In this document: in pieces, positions 46,686 through 55,759 of the stretch
Position numbering within the stretch: the first letter of the stretch is position 1
How the letters are laid out: each line of letters begins with the position of its first letter
Source: an uncultured Halomicronema sp.
GTDB taxonomy: Bacteria > Cyanobacteriota > Cyanobacteriia > Phormidesmidales > Phormidesmidaceae
DNA length: 64,000 bases
Direction of reading: 5' to 3'
Assembly: GCA_937899725.1 (NCBI GenBank)
Contig: CALCCA010000115.1
Span: 1 to 64,000 of the forward strand
The notes under the pieces: generated by a model
Told to the model about the DNA's origin: nothing
Database searches by the model: none
Seen by the model: the letters and a program-made list of their open reading frames with translations, nothing else
Position numbers and translations under genes: made by a program

Positions 46686-47603
46686 GTGACCGCCTCAGAT
46701 GTTCCCAACACCCGTAGTCGGACTGCCGGAGAGAAGAAATTCGATGGCTTTTTCGTCGGTCTGACCACAGCCTTTGCCATTGGCACCGGTCTGCTGCTGC
46801 TGGCGATCTCCTTCATTATTTTGATGGCAGCGATTCCGGCGATTCGAGAATTTGGCTTGCAGTTTGTGATCGCGAGTACCTGGAACCCGGTGCAAGATGC
46901 CTACGGGGCATTGCCGATGATCTACGGTACGTTGGTGAGTGCTTTTATCGCCCTGTTGATCGCGGTGCCGTTAGGTCTAGGTGTAGCGATTTTTCTCAGC
47001 GAAAACTTTATTCCGCTCAAAATCCGCACCGTCCTGGTGTTCATGATCGAACTGCTGGCAGCAATTCCCAGTGTGGTCTACGGCCTGTGGGGCATTTTTG
47101 TCTTGATTCCCGCGATGAAGTGGTTCTTTGGCTTATTCGGCCTGCAGTTCATTGGGCCGAGTATGCTGACTGCGGCGCTGATTTTGTCGATTATGATTTT
47201 GCCGATCATCATTGCGATTTCGCGAGATTCTCTCGCGTCGCTGCCGCCTGACCTGCGACAGGCTTCATTGGGCATTGGCGCCACGCGCTGGGGCACGATC
47301 TTCCGGGTACTCATTCCGGCGGCGGTTTCTGGTATTGTCGGCGGCATCATGCTGGCCTTGGGCCGGGCGATGGGCGAGACGATGGCGGCCACCATGGTGA
47401 TTGGTAACTCTAACCAAATTAGTTTGTCACTGCTCGAACCGGGCAACACGATTGCCTCGCTGCTCGCTAACCAGTTTGCGGAAGCGAAGGGGCTACAAGT
47501 GTCGGCTCTGATGTACGCCGCGTTTGTGTTGGTGATTATGACGCTGGTGGTCAACATTTTGGCCCAGGTCATCGTGAGTAATGTCAAAGCTAAATATGAC
47601 TAA
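46686..47603 (+). CDS. pstC: Phosphate ABC transporter permease PstC
   Basis: PstC is one of the two membrane subunits of the phosphate importer. The GTG at 46686 is preferred because GAGGAG precedes it by about ten bases; the product then has 305 residues. Six membrane segments are visible. The EAA-like coupling loop lies near LRQASLGIGATRWGTIFRV, and GRAMGETMAATMVIGNS follows in the C-terminal third, as usual for PstC. It is 39 bases upstream of pstA in the pst operon. Confidence 0.94.
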   Translation: MTASDVPNTRSRTAGEKKFDGFFVGLTTAFAIGTGLLLLAISFIILMAAIPAIREFGLQFVIASTWNPVQDAYGALPMIYGTLVSAFIALLIAVPLGLGVAIFLSENFIPLKIRTVLVFMIELLAAIPSVVYGLWGIFVLIPAMKWFFGLFGLQFIGPSMLTAALILSIMILPIIIAISRDSLASLPPDLRQASLGIGATRWGTIFRVLIPAAVSGIVGGIMLALGRAMGETMAATMVIGNSNQISLSLLEPGNTIASLLANQFAEAKGLQVSALMYAAFVLVIMTLVVNILAQVIVSNVKAKYD

Positions 47604-47642
47604 CCGGCACCTTTTGAGTAGTTGCATTGGATCGCAAAACCT

Positions 47643-48539
47643 ATGACGAGCTTTCGCGGAACCTCCCCAGAATCGCCCTCGCTAGCGGGCCTACGCAAGA
47701 ATTCTTCTCGCCCTCGCGACGTTTTCAACATCATCATGACGGGGCTTTCAGTACTCTGCGTGGTGATCACGCTGATTCCTTTGGTACTGGTGTTGGCGTT
47801 TGTGACGATTCAAGGGGCCGGTAGTATTACGCCAGCCCTCTTTACTGAGCTGCCCCCCCCGCCTGGTTTAGAGGGTGGGGGCATTGCCAACGCGATTATT
47901 GGCACGCTGATTGTGGTGGCGATCGCCACGCTCATTTCAGTCCCTTTCGGCGTGATGGCGGCCGTCTATCTTTCCGAATTTAGTAAAGATGGTCAGGTGG
48001 CCCGATGGGTGCGCTTCTTTACGAACGTGTTGAGCGGCGTGCCTTCGATTATTTCGGGTGTGTTTGTTTACGCGTTGTTGGTGCGTACGGGCCTGACGGG
48101 GTACTCGGCGGTGGCCGGGGGGGTGGCGCTGGCGGTGTTGATGCTGCCGACGATCATTCGCACCACTGACGAAGCGCTCAACATCATTCCCCAAGAGATT
48201 CGGTGGGCTTCGATTGGGGTGGGGGCTTCGCGCTATCAAACAGTGCTGCAAATTGTGTTGCCCGCTGCAATTCCCTCAATTTTGACTGGGGTGACGCTGG
48301 CGATCGCGCGCGCGGCGGGTGAAACGGCGCCGCTGATTTTTACCGCGCTCTTTTCTTCGTTCTGGCCCAACGGTATCCTACAGCCGATTGCCACCTTGTC
48401 AGTACTGGTCTACAACTTCGCGATTGTGCCGTTTGAGCCTCAGCAAGAGTTAGCGTGGGCCGGGTCTTTGATTCTGGTACTTTTGGTCTTATTGACCAGC
48501 ATCATTGCACGGGTGGTGACCCGTCAAAAAACCTACTAA
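47643..48539 (+). CDS. pstA: Phosphate ABC transporter permease PstA
   Basis: PstA is the second membrane subunit. From the ATG at 47643 it has 298 residues with six membrane helices. The ATPase-coupling loop IRWASIGVGASRYQTVLQIVLP and the ARAAGETAPLIFTA segment are characteristic of PstA. A short polar N-terminus (about 30 residues) precedes the first helix. pstB follows 42 bases downstream. An upstream TTG (47622) would add 7 residues with no better ribosome-binding site. Confidence 0.94.
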   Translation: MTSFRGTSPESPSLAGLRKNSSRPRDVFNIIMTGLSVLCVVITLIPLVLVLAFVTIQGAGSITPALFTELPPPPGLEGGGIANAIIGTLIVVAIATLISVPFGVMAAVYLSEFSKDGQVARWVRFFTNVLSGVPSIISGVFVYALLVRTGLTGYSAVAGGVALAVLMLPTIIRTTDEALNIIPQEIRWASIGVGASRYQTVLQIVLPAAIPSILTGVTLAIARAAGETAPLIFTALFSSFWPNGILQPIATLSVLVYNFAIVPFEPQQELAWAGSLILVLLVLLTSIIARVVTRQKTY

Positions 48540-48581
48540 CGCGGGCATCTTTGATACAGGTGATACAGGGAGTGAATTCTC

Positions 48582-49406
48582 ATGGTGGAACAAGTGGCTG
48601 CTCAGACCAATCAGACCAAGACGAGTACCGTCTTTAAAATTGAAGACTGTGACATCTACTACGGCAGTTACAAAGCCGTGCGCGACGTGTCGATGGAGAT
48701 CCCGCCCAATCAAATCACGTCCTTCATTGGTCCCTCCGGGTGTGGTAAAAGTACTATTCTGCGCTGTCTGAACCGACTCAACGACCTGATTGAGATCTTT
48801 CACCTCACGGGCAAAATTCTGTATCATGGTCAAAATCTCTATGACTCTGACATCGACCCGGTAGAAGTGCGTCGTCGCATTGGCATGGTGTTTCAGCGAC
48901 CGAACCCGTTTCCTAAAACGATTTACGACAACATTGCCTATGGGCCAAGAATTAATGGCTTTAAGGGTGATACCGATGAGATGGATGCCCTCGTCGAGCG
49001 ATCGCTCAAGCGAGCCGTGCTGTGGGATGAGGTGAAAGATAAGCTGCAGGAAAGCGGCTTCTCCTTATCCGGTGGTCAGCAGCAGCGTCTCTGTATTGCG
49101 CGGGCCGTCGCAGTAGATCCTGAAGTGGTGTTGATGGATGAACCCTGCTCCGCCCTTGACCCCATCTCGACCCTCAAGATTGAGGAGTTGATGATGGAGC
49201 TGCGTGAGAAGTACACCATCGTTATCGTGACGCACAATATGCAGCAGGCGACCCGCGTGGCTGACAAGACGGCGTTCTTTAATGCGGTGCCGACTGAGTC
49301 AGGCGGTAAGGTGGGCTATCTCGCTGAGTTCAACGATACCCAAGAGATTTTTGGGAATCCGAAGGAAACGGCTACGCGCGATTACGTCACGGGCCGGTTT
49401 GGCTAA
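48582..49406 (+). CDS. pstB: Phosphate ABC transporter ATPase PstB
   Basis: PstB powers phosphate import. The 274-residue ATPase has Walker [10 protein letters not shown] (50-58), the Q-loop [10 protein letters not shown] (102-111) that is specific for PstB, the signature LSGGQQQR (162-169) and Walker B VVLMDEP (182-188), followed by VTHNMQQA. Length is normal. It is the last gene of the operon; a hairpin follows 40 bases after its stop. No phoU gene is present in the window. Confidence 0.96.
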   Translation: MVEQVAAQTNQTKTSTVFKIEDCDIYYGSYKAVRDVSMEIPPNQITSFIGPSGCGKSTILRCLNRLNDLIEIFHLTGKILYHGQNLYDSDIDPVEVRRRIGMVFQRPNPFPKTIYDNIAYGPRINGFKGDTDEMDALVERSLKRAVLWDEVKDKLQESGFSLSGGQQQRLCIARAVAVDPEVVLMDEPCSALDPISTLKIEELMMELREKYTIVIVTHNMQQATRVADKTAFFNAVPTESGGKVGYLAEFNDTQEIFGNPKETATRDYVTGRFG

Positions 49407-49445
49407 CTCTAATCGCTGACCGTTGATTGAGTGACCAACCACTGC

Positions 49446-49486
49446 CAAAGGGGAGACAGTGCGACCACGCTGGCTCCCCTTTGTTG
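49446..49486 (+). terminator. Probable terminator of the pst operon
   Basis: CAAAGGGGAG (49446-49455) pairs perfectly with CTCCCCTTTG (49474-49483) across an 18-base loop. The right arm provides TTT followed by GTTGT, a weak U-tract. It is positioned 40 bases after the pstB stop. Confidence 0.55.
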
Positions 49487-49648
49487 TGTGAGCCAGTTGC
49501 CCGCCATGAGCTGGCTGCCCGGCGCCTTTCTGGGTCTGCCGTTTATCTCTGCTGCTGCAATCAGTTGAGGTAATTGAGGATGGCCGGTAAAAGGTGCCGG
49601 GTAAAGGGGTAAAGCAGATCTCGGTAACGTGTTTTTGGGCCTGGGTCA

Positions 49649-49776
49649 GTCGGTAGCCATCAATAAACATTGCTGGTGTGTGGTGACGACAGCCCAACGC
49701 ACTGCCAGGGTGGGCTTTGGTGCGTCACGCTAGGCGATGACACCCCCGACGATAATGAGGGCTTTCTCCTGATTAA
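49649..49776 (+). repeat. Dispersed repeat D, copy 2
   Basis: This is the most complete counterpart of 25451-25573, with the shared core GCGTCACGCTAGGCGATGACAC and the common end AGGGCTTTCT-CTGATTA. The MITE-like element begins directly at its 3' end, so the two repeats are abutted. It lies in the 49407-49940 gap downstream of the pst operon. Confidence 0.75.
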
Positions 49777-49918
49777 TACCAGTTCTACGAATTACAGCTA
49801 CACATACAAGTCGGCTTTCTCCCTCGGGGAGACGCGATGCGAACGACTCCGCTCAGCCTACGTTCCTTGAGCGGAGTCGAAAGGAAGATCTGTAGCCCAG
49901 TTTCAGAGAATTGGTATA
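49775..49918. mobile_element. MITE-like element with imperfect terminal inverted repeats
   Basis: The ends AATACCAGTTCT (49775-49786) and AGAATTGGTATA (49907-49918) are inverted repeats with 10 of 12 matches. Inside is a perfect 12-bp stem, CGACTCCGCTCA (49844-49855) with TGAGCGGAGTCG (49868-49879). The whole is about 144 bases and non-coding, as expected for a miniature inverted-repeat element. The outer end motif AGAGAATTGGTAT also occurs once near 2083. Confidence 0.55.
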
Positions 49919-49940
49919 ACTGTTGGACGCTTTGCCGATA

Positions 49941-50408
49941 ATGCTGGAAACTGCAGAGGTCTTTAATACTGATTCTCTGGGAATGGACTTTTTGCTCAGT
50001 TTGACTCTGTTGGTTCAACCTCTCCCTGCGGATGTGCCGTCTCTGCTGCTGGATCGCCCCGCCGAGACTGAAATCGCTGCGGCGGGGCTGGTCGTCCTCA
50101 GTGATGCCGAAATTCGACAGCGTCTGAACGCTTTGCCCCTGTGGACAACGGATGGGGAAACCCTGTTTTATGAACAGACGTTTGTTGATTTTGAGGGGGC
50201 GATCGCCTTTGTTAATGCGCTGGTTGCTCCGGCTGAGGCGCTGGGCCATCACCCTGACATTGTGATCACCTACAACCGGGTAGCGCTGACCCTGACCACC
50301 CATGATGCCGGTGGTCTGACCGAACTGGATTTTCAACTGGCTGAGGCGATCTCGCAATTGTTGGTCGATCAGCCGGAGTCGGCGATCGAGCCCCATCCCA
50401 GACAGTGA
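49941..50408 (+). CDS. Pterin-4a-carbinolamine dehydratase
   Basis: Enzymes of this family dehydrate 4a-hydroxytetrahydrobiopterin, recycling the cofactor of aromatic amino acid hydroxylases; cyanobacteria also keep them for other pterins. The domain occupies about residues 50-145: LSDAEIRQRLNALPLW, TFVDFEGAIAFVNALV, GHHPDI with the catalytic His pair, and TTHDAGGLTELD. An unusual N-terminal extension of about 45 hydrophobic-rich residues precedes it, perhaps a weak export signal or a wrong start; an ATG at 49983 is the alternative, and a TTG at 49923 is possible. The gene converges with the oxidoreductase at 50631. Confidence 0.88.
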   Translation: MLETAEVFNTDSLGMDFLLSLTLLVQPLPADVPSLLLDRPAETEIAAAGLVVLSDAEIRQRLNALPLWTTDGETLFYEQTFVDFEGAIAFVNALVAPAEALGHHPDIVITYNRVALTLTTHDAGGLTELDFQLAEAISQLLVDQPESAIEPHPRQ

Positions 50409-50474
50409 GTGGCTCGGCCAGTCTGGTTCACTGAGGATACGCCAGTTCGGGTTAAGCCAAACCCCGTTTCTTTT

Positions 50475-50564
50475 CCCTCTGGGGAGGGGCGAATGGGGTG
50501 GGTTGAACCACTCTCAGCGGGAGGATCGACACCCACCCCGCCTTGGGCACCCCTCCCCAGAGGG
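50475..50564. repeat. Nested long inverted repeat between convergent genes
   Basis: The outer arms CCCTCTGGGGAGGGG (50475-50489) and CCCCTCCCCAGAGGG (50550-50564) pair perfectly over 15 bases. Inner arms GGGGTGGGT (50495-50503) and ACCCACCCC (50531-50539) pair as well. The element sits between the convergent pterin dehydratase and flavin oxidoreductase genes and probably blocks read-through from both. Confidence 0.7.
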
Positions 50565-50630
50565 GATTGTCACTTCAAAAGGCTGGTAAGCATGCCTCAT
50601 GCCCTTATGCCGAACTCAGGTTGAGGATGA

Positions 50631-52022
50631 TTAGCGACTACGCCGCCAGTTATGCCAATTTTCGGCCCAGTCGTATCGCCAGCCGCCGGGCTGCCAGCGA
50701 TCGCGCTCCCACTGTTGAGTCGCTTGCCGCAAGATCTCAGTGAAGCTATCGGGCAGGGCTGCAAAGTTAGCCAACCGCCACCACGGAGTCTTTTGCGCCA
50801 TGAGTAGGGCCACCGTTTGCATCCATTCCGTGGCTTCGGGGCCGATGCCGTGAGCGCCGATTAATTGACCGTCGCGGTGGGCCAGCAGTTTGCAAAATCC
50901 CCCCGTGGCGGCTCGCCATTGCGCTTTCGGGTTTTGATCGAGGGACTGCCGGGCAACCAGCAGTTGACTGTCGCTGTAGCGCTGCCGCGCCTGCGGTTCG
51001 GTCAGGCCGACCTGAGCCACGGTGGGTTGGGTCGGTAACGCATAGGGAATCGTGCTGTAGTCAATACGTTGGCGATGCCAGAACAAGGCGTTGTGAAGGG
51101 CGCAGTGGGCCTCTTGGCGCGCAATCGCGGGCAAGTCGTCGCCGCCAAGCACGGCCCCGCAGGCATAGATACGAGGATGCTCAGTTTGCAAAAAGGCATT
51201 GACCGTCAGGGGGCGATCGCTCTGGAAAACAGTCTGCAAGTCCAGGTTCCTCAGATTAGCCCCCGGCTGAGCCGCGACGACCAGAGACGCGGCAGTGATG
51301 GGAGCATCGGCCAGTTTAGCAGTGATGCCCTCTGGCTGGGCGGTGACTGCTAACAGGTCTGCATTTAACCTTAAGTCAATGCCCTCGGCCCGCAGCTGTG
51401 CTGCCAGCCACTGCGATATTTCGGGGTCGGCGGCGGGCAGCAGGCGAGGTTTCGGGGTGATCAGGGTGACTGCCACGCCCCACCGCCGCAAGTTTTGAGC
51501 CAGCGCTAACCCCAAGGGCGCACTGCCCCAAATGATGACTGATGCCGGTAGGGTCTGCCGCTGCAAAAAGCTCTGTGGCGTATCGTAGGCAACGGCTGAT
51601 AAGCCTGGCAGCGCTGGGACTGATGGCGTATGGCCGGTGGCTAGCAGTAAGGCGCGGGTGGTGAGTTGGCGGGCCGGAGTCGTCAGGGTGAGGGGGCGAT
51701 CGCCGCTAATCTGACCGCTGGCGGCAATGACGTCAACACCTTGCACCATCAGTCGCTGCCAGTCATCTTGGGTAAGCGTGTCGGCAATCAGGGTGGCGCG
51801 TTGAACCGCCCATTGCCAGGGCGAGATCGGACTATCGGTCGGTGGGGGGAGAGGGTCGTTAGGGTTGGTTTGCAGCAGCCCCTGCATCTGTAGGGGCGAT
51901 CGCCGACCATCGAGTCCTTGGCGAATCAGAGCCACTCTGGCCCCTAAGCGAGCCGCCTGAGCCGCTGCGTCGAGACCCTCGGGAGTGCCTCCCAAAATGA
52001 CCAAATCATAGTCAACCGCCAT
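50631..52022 (-). CDS. Mercuric-reductase/dihydrolipoamide-dehydrogenase-like FAD protein without the redox disulfide
   Basis: The 463-residue protein has the two-dinucleotide-fold layout of the pyridine nucleotide disulfide reductase family: an FAD motif near the N-terminus (VILGGTPEGLDAA), LLATGHTPSVPALPG, a second NAD(P) motif (IIWGSAPLGLALAQNL), and a C-terminal dimerisation domain starting near residue 335 (TQPTVAQVGLTE). The active-site C-x4-C after the first strand is absent: the region reads RSPLQMQGLLQTNPN, without cysteines. It therefore cannot work as a classical disulfide reductase. It may be an NAD(P)H oxidoreductase of unknown acceptor. Confidence 0.85.
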   Translation of the reverse strand: MAVDYDLVILGGTPEGLDAAAQAARLGARVALIRQGLDGRRSPLQMQGLLQTNPNDPLPPPTDSPISPWQWAVQRATLIADTLTQDDWQRLMVQGVDVIAASGQISGDRPLTLTTPARQLTTRALLLATGHTPSVPALPGLSAVAYDTPQSFLQRQTLPASVIIWGSAPLGLALAQNLRRWGVAVTLITPKPRLLPAADPEISQWLAAQLRAEGIDLRLNADLLAVTAQPEGITAKLADAPITAASLVVAAQPGANLRNLDLQTVFQSDRPLTVNAFLQTEHPRIYACGAVLGGDDLPAIARQEAHCALHNALFWHRQRIDYSTIPYALPTQPTVAQVGLTEPQARQRYSDSQLLVARQSLDQNPKAQWRAATGGFCKLLAHRDGQLIGAHGIGPEATEWMQTVALLMAQKTPWWRLANFAALPDSFTEILRQATQQWERDRWQPGGWRYDWAENWHNWRRSR

Positions 52023-52194
52023 GGGCGCTTCATGTTCTCAATGCAGGCCGCCCTTGAGTGTAACGCTTATGGTCATCAGCAAGAAAGGCTGCAGACGCTC
52101 TGCTTAAATCACCTTCCCTCAGAACCGATAACCTCCTGTCACGGTTTGGCAAGGCTAACACCGGCGATCGGGGCGTGATTTTGGCGCAATTCCT

Positions 52195-53100
52195 CTAGCG
52201 ATGCTCGGCTAGGGTGCTATTGACAGGTGTGGATGCTGGCTTGGGGGGAGGAGTCATCGTGGGCAAGGGCGAGGTCGCTGGCTGCGCCGCTTGTCGTTTG
52301 AGTTCTTTGACTTTGAGCACGATCAGATACTCATAAAAGCCTTGCAGGGTACACCAGGCAAAACCGGCTTCGCCATCGCGCCAGCCACCGAGGATGAAAT
52401 ACATGTAAAACCACCGGACGAGGGGCCGTAGCGGCAGTCGCAGTGATAAATCTTTCAGCGCGTGTCGTCGCTCAATTTCCGTTTTACCAAACAAGAGCTG
52501 CTGCCAATTAACGCTACCGGTCTGTAGCTGCTGGAGCGTCTCTTTCGCTTCGTCGGTAGAGTAGCGATTATGTTTCTCAATCCACCGGCTCATGCCTTTG
52601 CCGCAGGTGTAGTGGGGATAGGTGGCCTGCAACAGGCCCGTTGAGCCGTCACACACTTCGCGTTCGGTGTGGCCGTAGTCGGTAAACCAAACCTTGCCGA
52701 GCTGCAGCAGTCGCAACTGATAGCGCGGAAATTGGGTGCTGTGCTTAATCCACCGATCCATAAACATGACGCGCTCGGCGGCGTAGTAACCAACGTGCTC
52801 GCCCTGTTGCATCGCGTCGCAGCACTCTTGAAAAAGTTCTGGCGTCATGCGTTCGTCGGCTTCTAAGATGTAGGCCCACTCATGCTTGGCGGGAATGTTT
52901 TCCAACATCCAGGTACGTTGTTTGCCATGGCTCTCGAAGGGATGTTCAACGACGCGCACGGGATATTGCGAGGCGATTTCGACGGTGCGATCGCGGCTGC
53001 AAGAATCGACCACAATCACGTCGTCAGACAGCATGGCGGACTCAATGCAGGCCGCGATGTCGAGTTCTTCGTTGTAGGTGAGAATGTAAATCGAAAACAT
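52195..53100 (-). CDS. GT2-family glycosyltransferase (WaaE/KdtX-like)
   Basis: The 301-residue protein starts directly with the GT2 fold: FSIYILTYNEELDIAACIES, then VIVVDSCSRDRTVEIA and the ILEADERM metal-binding motif. The later YGHTEREV and the C-terminal half with an amphipathic WFYMYFILGGWRDG helix resemble WaaE/KdtX-type heptose- or sugar-transferring enzymes acting at the membrane face. A Pro/Thr-rich tail of about 30 residues is likely disordered. The transferred sugar is unknown. It is a single gene on the minus strand. Confidence 0.88.
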   Translation of the reverse strand: MFSIYILTYNEELDIAACIESAMLSDDVIVVDSCSRDRTVEIASQYPVRVVEHPFESHGKQRTWMLENIPAKHEWAYILEADERMTPELFQECCDAMQQGEHVGYYAAERVMFMDRWIKHSTQFPRYQLRLLQLGKVWFTDYGHTEREVCDGSTGLLQATYPHYTCGKGMSRWIEKHNRYSTDEAKETLQQLQTGSVNWQQLLFGKTEIERRHALKDLSLRLPLRPLVRWFYMYFILGGWRDGEAGFAWCTLQGFYEYLIVLKVKELKRQAAQPATSPLPTMTPPPKPASTPVNSTLAEHR

Positions 53101-53472
53101 GAGCGCTCTAGTCGAAGGGTGAAAATGCCAGCAATATGGCTAAACAGTGGGGGCGCGGTCGCTTCCTCTGGGGTAACCCCCCTCACTATTCCTTTTTCAT
53201 CTTTCCCAAATCAACCCTGACTTCAGAACAGATGCCTGACTTCCACCAAAATTTATGAAAAAGCCCCGTTTGTGTGAATGTGAGATGTCGCGCTCACGAC
53301 TGTTGTGGCAATGACTGCGGATCGTCAAAAAGTCTGTGGCTAATTACGTCGATCCTTAACGCTGTCGATGCGAGGGTGACTCAAGCGGATGAAGCCAGTA
53401 GGCGTTCTGCATGGCCCGCCCCCTTGCATCCCCCTTCGCGCAGCGTGCCCGGAGGGCGTATTGCTGGGAGAA

Positions 53473-53526
53473 GTTGCATCCGGTTTCCCCAGAATTGGGG
53501 GCTAGGGGGCCAATTCTGGATGCAAC
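53473..53526. repeat. Compound hairpin in the 53101-53569 gap
   Basis: GTTGCATCC (53473-53481) pairs with GGATGCAAC (53518-53526), and CCAGAATTGG (53489-53498) pairs with CCAATTCTGG (53510-53519); the two stems share bases 53518-53519. About 30 bases before it is CGCGCAGCGTGCCCGGAGGGCG, a repeat-like string common in cyanobacterial genomes. It lies downstream of the minus-strand peptide-binding gene and may be its terminator. Nothing else is recognised in this gap. Confidence 0.55.
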
Positions 53527-53569
53527 TGCATAAGTTCTGAACAGGTTTCAAAATCAGAGGGGGCGGCTC

Positions 53570-55351
53570 TTATTCAGCCGCCGCTCGTTGCCACTGGGCA
53601 ATATCCCAGGTGCTGGCATCCCACGGCGTGGGTGCTAACCCCACTAGCTCTTTGCTGACGCCGTTGGTGGTGGCGCGGTGCACGATGGGAATTACCGCCA
53701 CCTCTGCCGCCAACAGCGCATCCATTTCTTGAAACAGTGCGGCCCGTCTTTCGAGATTCAGCTCTTGCTGGGCGGCATCCCAAAGCGCGTCATAGTCGGT
53801 GTTGCAGTAGCGGGCATTGTTCGGCTCTTGCCACTGGTTTGCTTGGGTGGCGATTTGGCTGCAGGTCCACCAGCTGAGATAAATCGTCGGGTCGGGATGA
53901 TCGTTGCCGGTGGTGTAAGCCTGCAGGTCAGCATAAAAGTGATTAATGCTGTTGGTCTGTTCGGGGTCACCGGAGAAAAAGTCGTCTACGCGCACGCGTT
54001 TAATGTCAACGTCGATGCCGAGGGTCTGTAGGTTTTCTTCGATGCGGGTTTGGGTTTTTTGGCGGACGGGGTTGACCGATGTCTGAAACACCACGGTCAT
54101 ATCGACGCCGTCGCGATCGCGAATGCCATCGCCATCGGTATCTTGCCACCCCGCCTCGTCGAGCAGGGCTTCAGCTTTTTCCAGGTTGTATTCGTAGGGC
54201 ACGGTGCCTGGGTTGGCGTAGGGCCGAGGGGCGACCAGCAGCTGAGCGGTGGGGCGGCCAGTAAAGCCATACAGCTCTTCGGTAATGGAGTCGCGATCGA
54301 TGGCGTAGGCGATCGCCTGTCGCACCCGCTGATCATTTAGAAAAGGATGCTCAGCGGCGAGGCTGGAGCGCTCACCAGAAGGCGTTTCGGCAAGCGGATT
54401 GGTGGGGTTGAGCATGACTCGCTCGACCAGCCCCCCAAAGACCGTATCGACTACCCCTTGGCCGTCTTGTTGCAGGTCTTTGAGCAAGGCCACTTCGACT
54501 TGCAAATTGTGAGCAAAATCGGCCTCACCCGTACTCAATACTTCGCGCGCTGCGGCATAGGGTGCCAGACCGCCCACGAGTTCTACGGTTTGAAAAAACG
54601 GGGCGCTGTCGCGATAGGTCGGATTCGGCTCAAATACGATCGCCCCTGGCTGACGATCAGCAACCTGGTAAGGGCCAGTACCGATGGGCTGCTGGTTGAC
54701 CTGGGCTGATCGTGTCGCGGCGTCATCGACGTCGGCCAAGAGATGCTGCGGCAGAATGACGCCCGTTTGTCCCGTAAAGGGAATCTGCCAGGCTGCCGTC
54801 ACGTTTTTGAAGGTGATTTTGACGGTCAGCTCGTCGATGGCTTCGACTGACTCAACGGCTTCATAATATTGCGCGGTGGCGGCCCCCACCTGGGGATTGC
54901 TCACAAAGTCGAAGGTAAACGCCACATCTTCGGCGGTTAGAGGCTCACCATCGGCCCATTGCACATCGGGCTGCAGCTGCCAGGTGACCGATTTGCCATC
55001 GGCGGTGACGCTGCCATCTTCAACGGTGGGAATCGCCGCCGCTAAGATGGGCACGAGTTCACCTCGTTCATTCGTCGTGGCTAAGGGCTCATAGACAATG
55101 CGACCCGCCTCAAAATCTTGAATGCCGGTGGCCAGATGCGGGTTCAGCGTGAGCGGCACCTGGCTGTAGAGCAGCCTTAGAGTCGTGCGATCGCGGGTTG
55201 CGAGGGTAACGGCGGCAGCGTCTGTCTCGGCTGTATCCGAAGCGGTGGGGGGCGTTGGGCTACAGCTACTGATGAGGGTGGCTCCGACCATCAACGCTGC
55301 GCCTACGAACCCCGATAGATATCGACACCGACCAACCATTTGCGTATCCAT
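53570..55351 (-). CDS. Oligopeptide/dipeptide-type ABC transporter binding lipoprotein
   Basis: This is a family 5 extracellular solute-binding protein (OppA/DppA type). From the ATG at 55351 it has 593 residues and a lipoprotein signal ending ISSC (Cys30); an upstream in-frame start would add 72 residues unlike any signal peptide. The mature part shows LTLNPHLATG, the family motif region WQLQPDVQWADGEPLTAEDVAFTFDF, and DQRVRQAIAYAIDRD. It binds peptides, or another family ligand such as nickel or glutathione, in the periplasm. No permease or ATPase gene is adjacent, so it probably joins a remote transporter. Confidence 0.88.
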   Translation of the reverse strand: MDTQMVGRCRYLSGFVGAALMVGATLISSCSPTPPTASDTAETDAAAVTLATRDRTTLRLLYSQVPLTLNPHLATGIQDFEAGRIVYEPLATTNERGELVPILAAAIPTVEDGSVTADGKSVTWQLQPDVQWADGEPLTAEDVAFTFDFVSNPQVGAATAQYYEAVESVEAIDELTVKITFKNVTAAWQIPFTGQTGVILPQHLLADVDDAATRSAQVNQQPIGTGPYQVADRQPGAIVFEPNPTYRDSAPFFQTVELVGGLAPYAAAREVLSTGEADFAHNLQVEVALLKDLQQDGQGVVDTVFGGLVERVMLNPTNPLAETPSGERSSLAAEHPFLNDQRVRQAIAYAIDRDSITEELYGFTGRPTAQLLVAPRPYANPGTVPYEYNLEKAEALLDEAGWQDTDGDGIRDRDGVDMTVVFQTSVNPVRQKTQTRIEENLQTLGIDVDIKRVRVDDFFSGDPEQTNSINHFYADLQAYTTGNDHPDPTIYLSWWTCSQIATQANQWQEPNNARYCNTDYDALWDAAQQELNLERRAALFQEMDALLAAEVAVIPIVHRATTNGVSKELVGLAPTPWDASTWDIAQWQRAAAE

Positions 55352-55759
55352 CACTCCGAATTGCGATCCTATCCTAGCGATCGCCGCTACATTTGCGGGG
55401 CTGATGTGACACCTTCTGCGAATTGACAGGCCGGGGAAGATGACGCTATCGCCTCGGCCAGGGCATAGTTGGAGCTTAAAGAATCGGGAGCTTGAAGGGC
55501 CGAGGAGCCAGATGGGGGCGGGTTTCCGAGAATCGAGATGTCGCGACCTGCCGTGAGGCCAAGACATTTCAGAAGGCTGAAGGGGGTGTTTGACCTGCCT
55601 CTCAGGGTTGTATTTCGACCGCTAGCGGTCTTCGGGCTCGGCCCTACTTGAAGGGGATGCTGCAAGCCACCGATGCAGCCATTGATTGCATGGAGGCTGG
55701 CTCAACTGGCGGCTGATGGCTGCGGTTTGGCGGCAAGGGGTGGGGCGTCGCTGGCCTGA
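55352..55759. other. Intergenic gap; nothing recognised
   Basis: The 408 bases between the peptide-binding gene and the ComFB-family gene carry only unsupported short frames. The promoter of the peptide-binding gene should be in the left part. No palindrome or repeat copy was noticed here. Confidence 0.4.
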
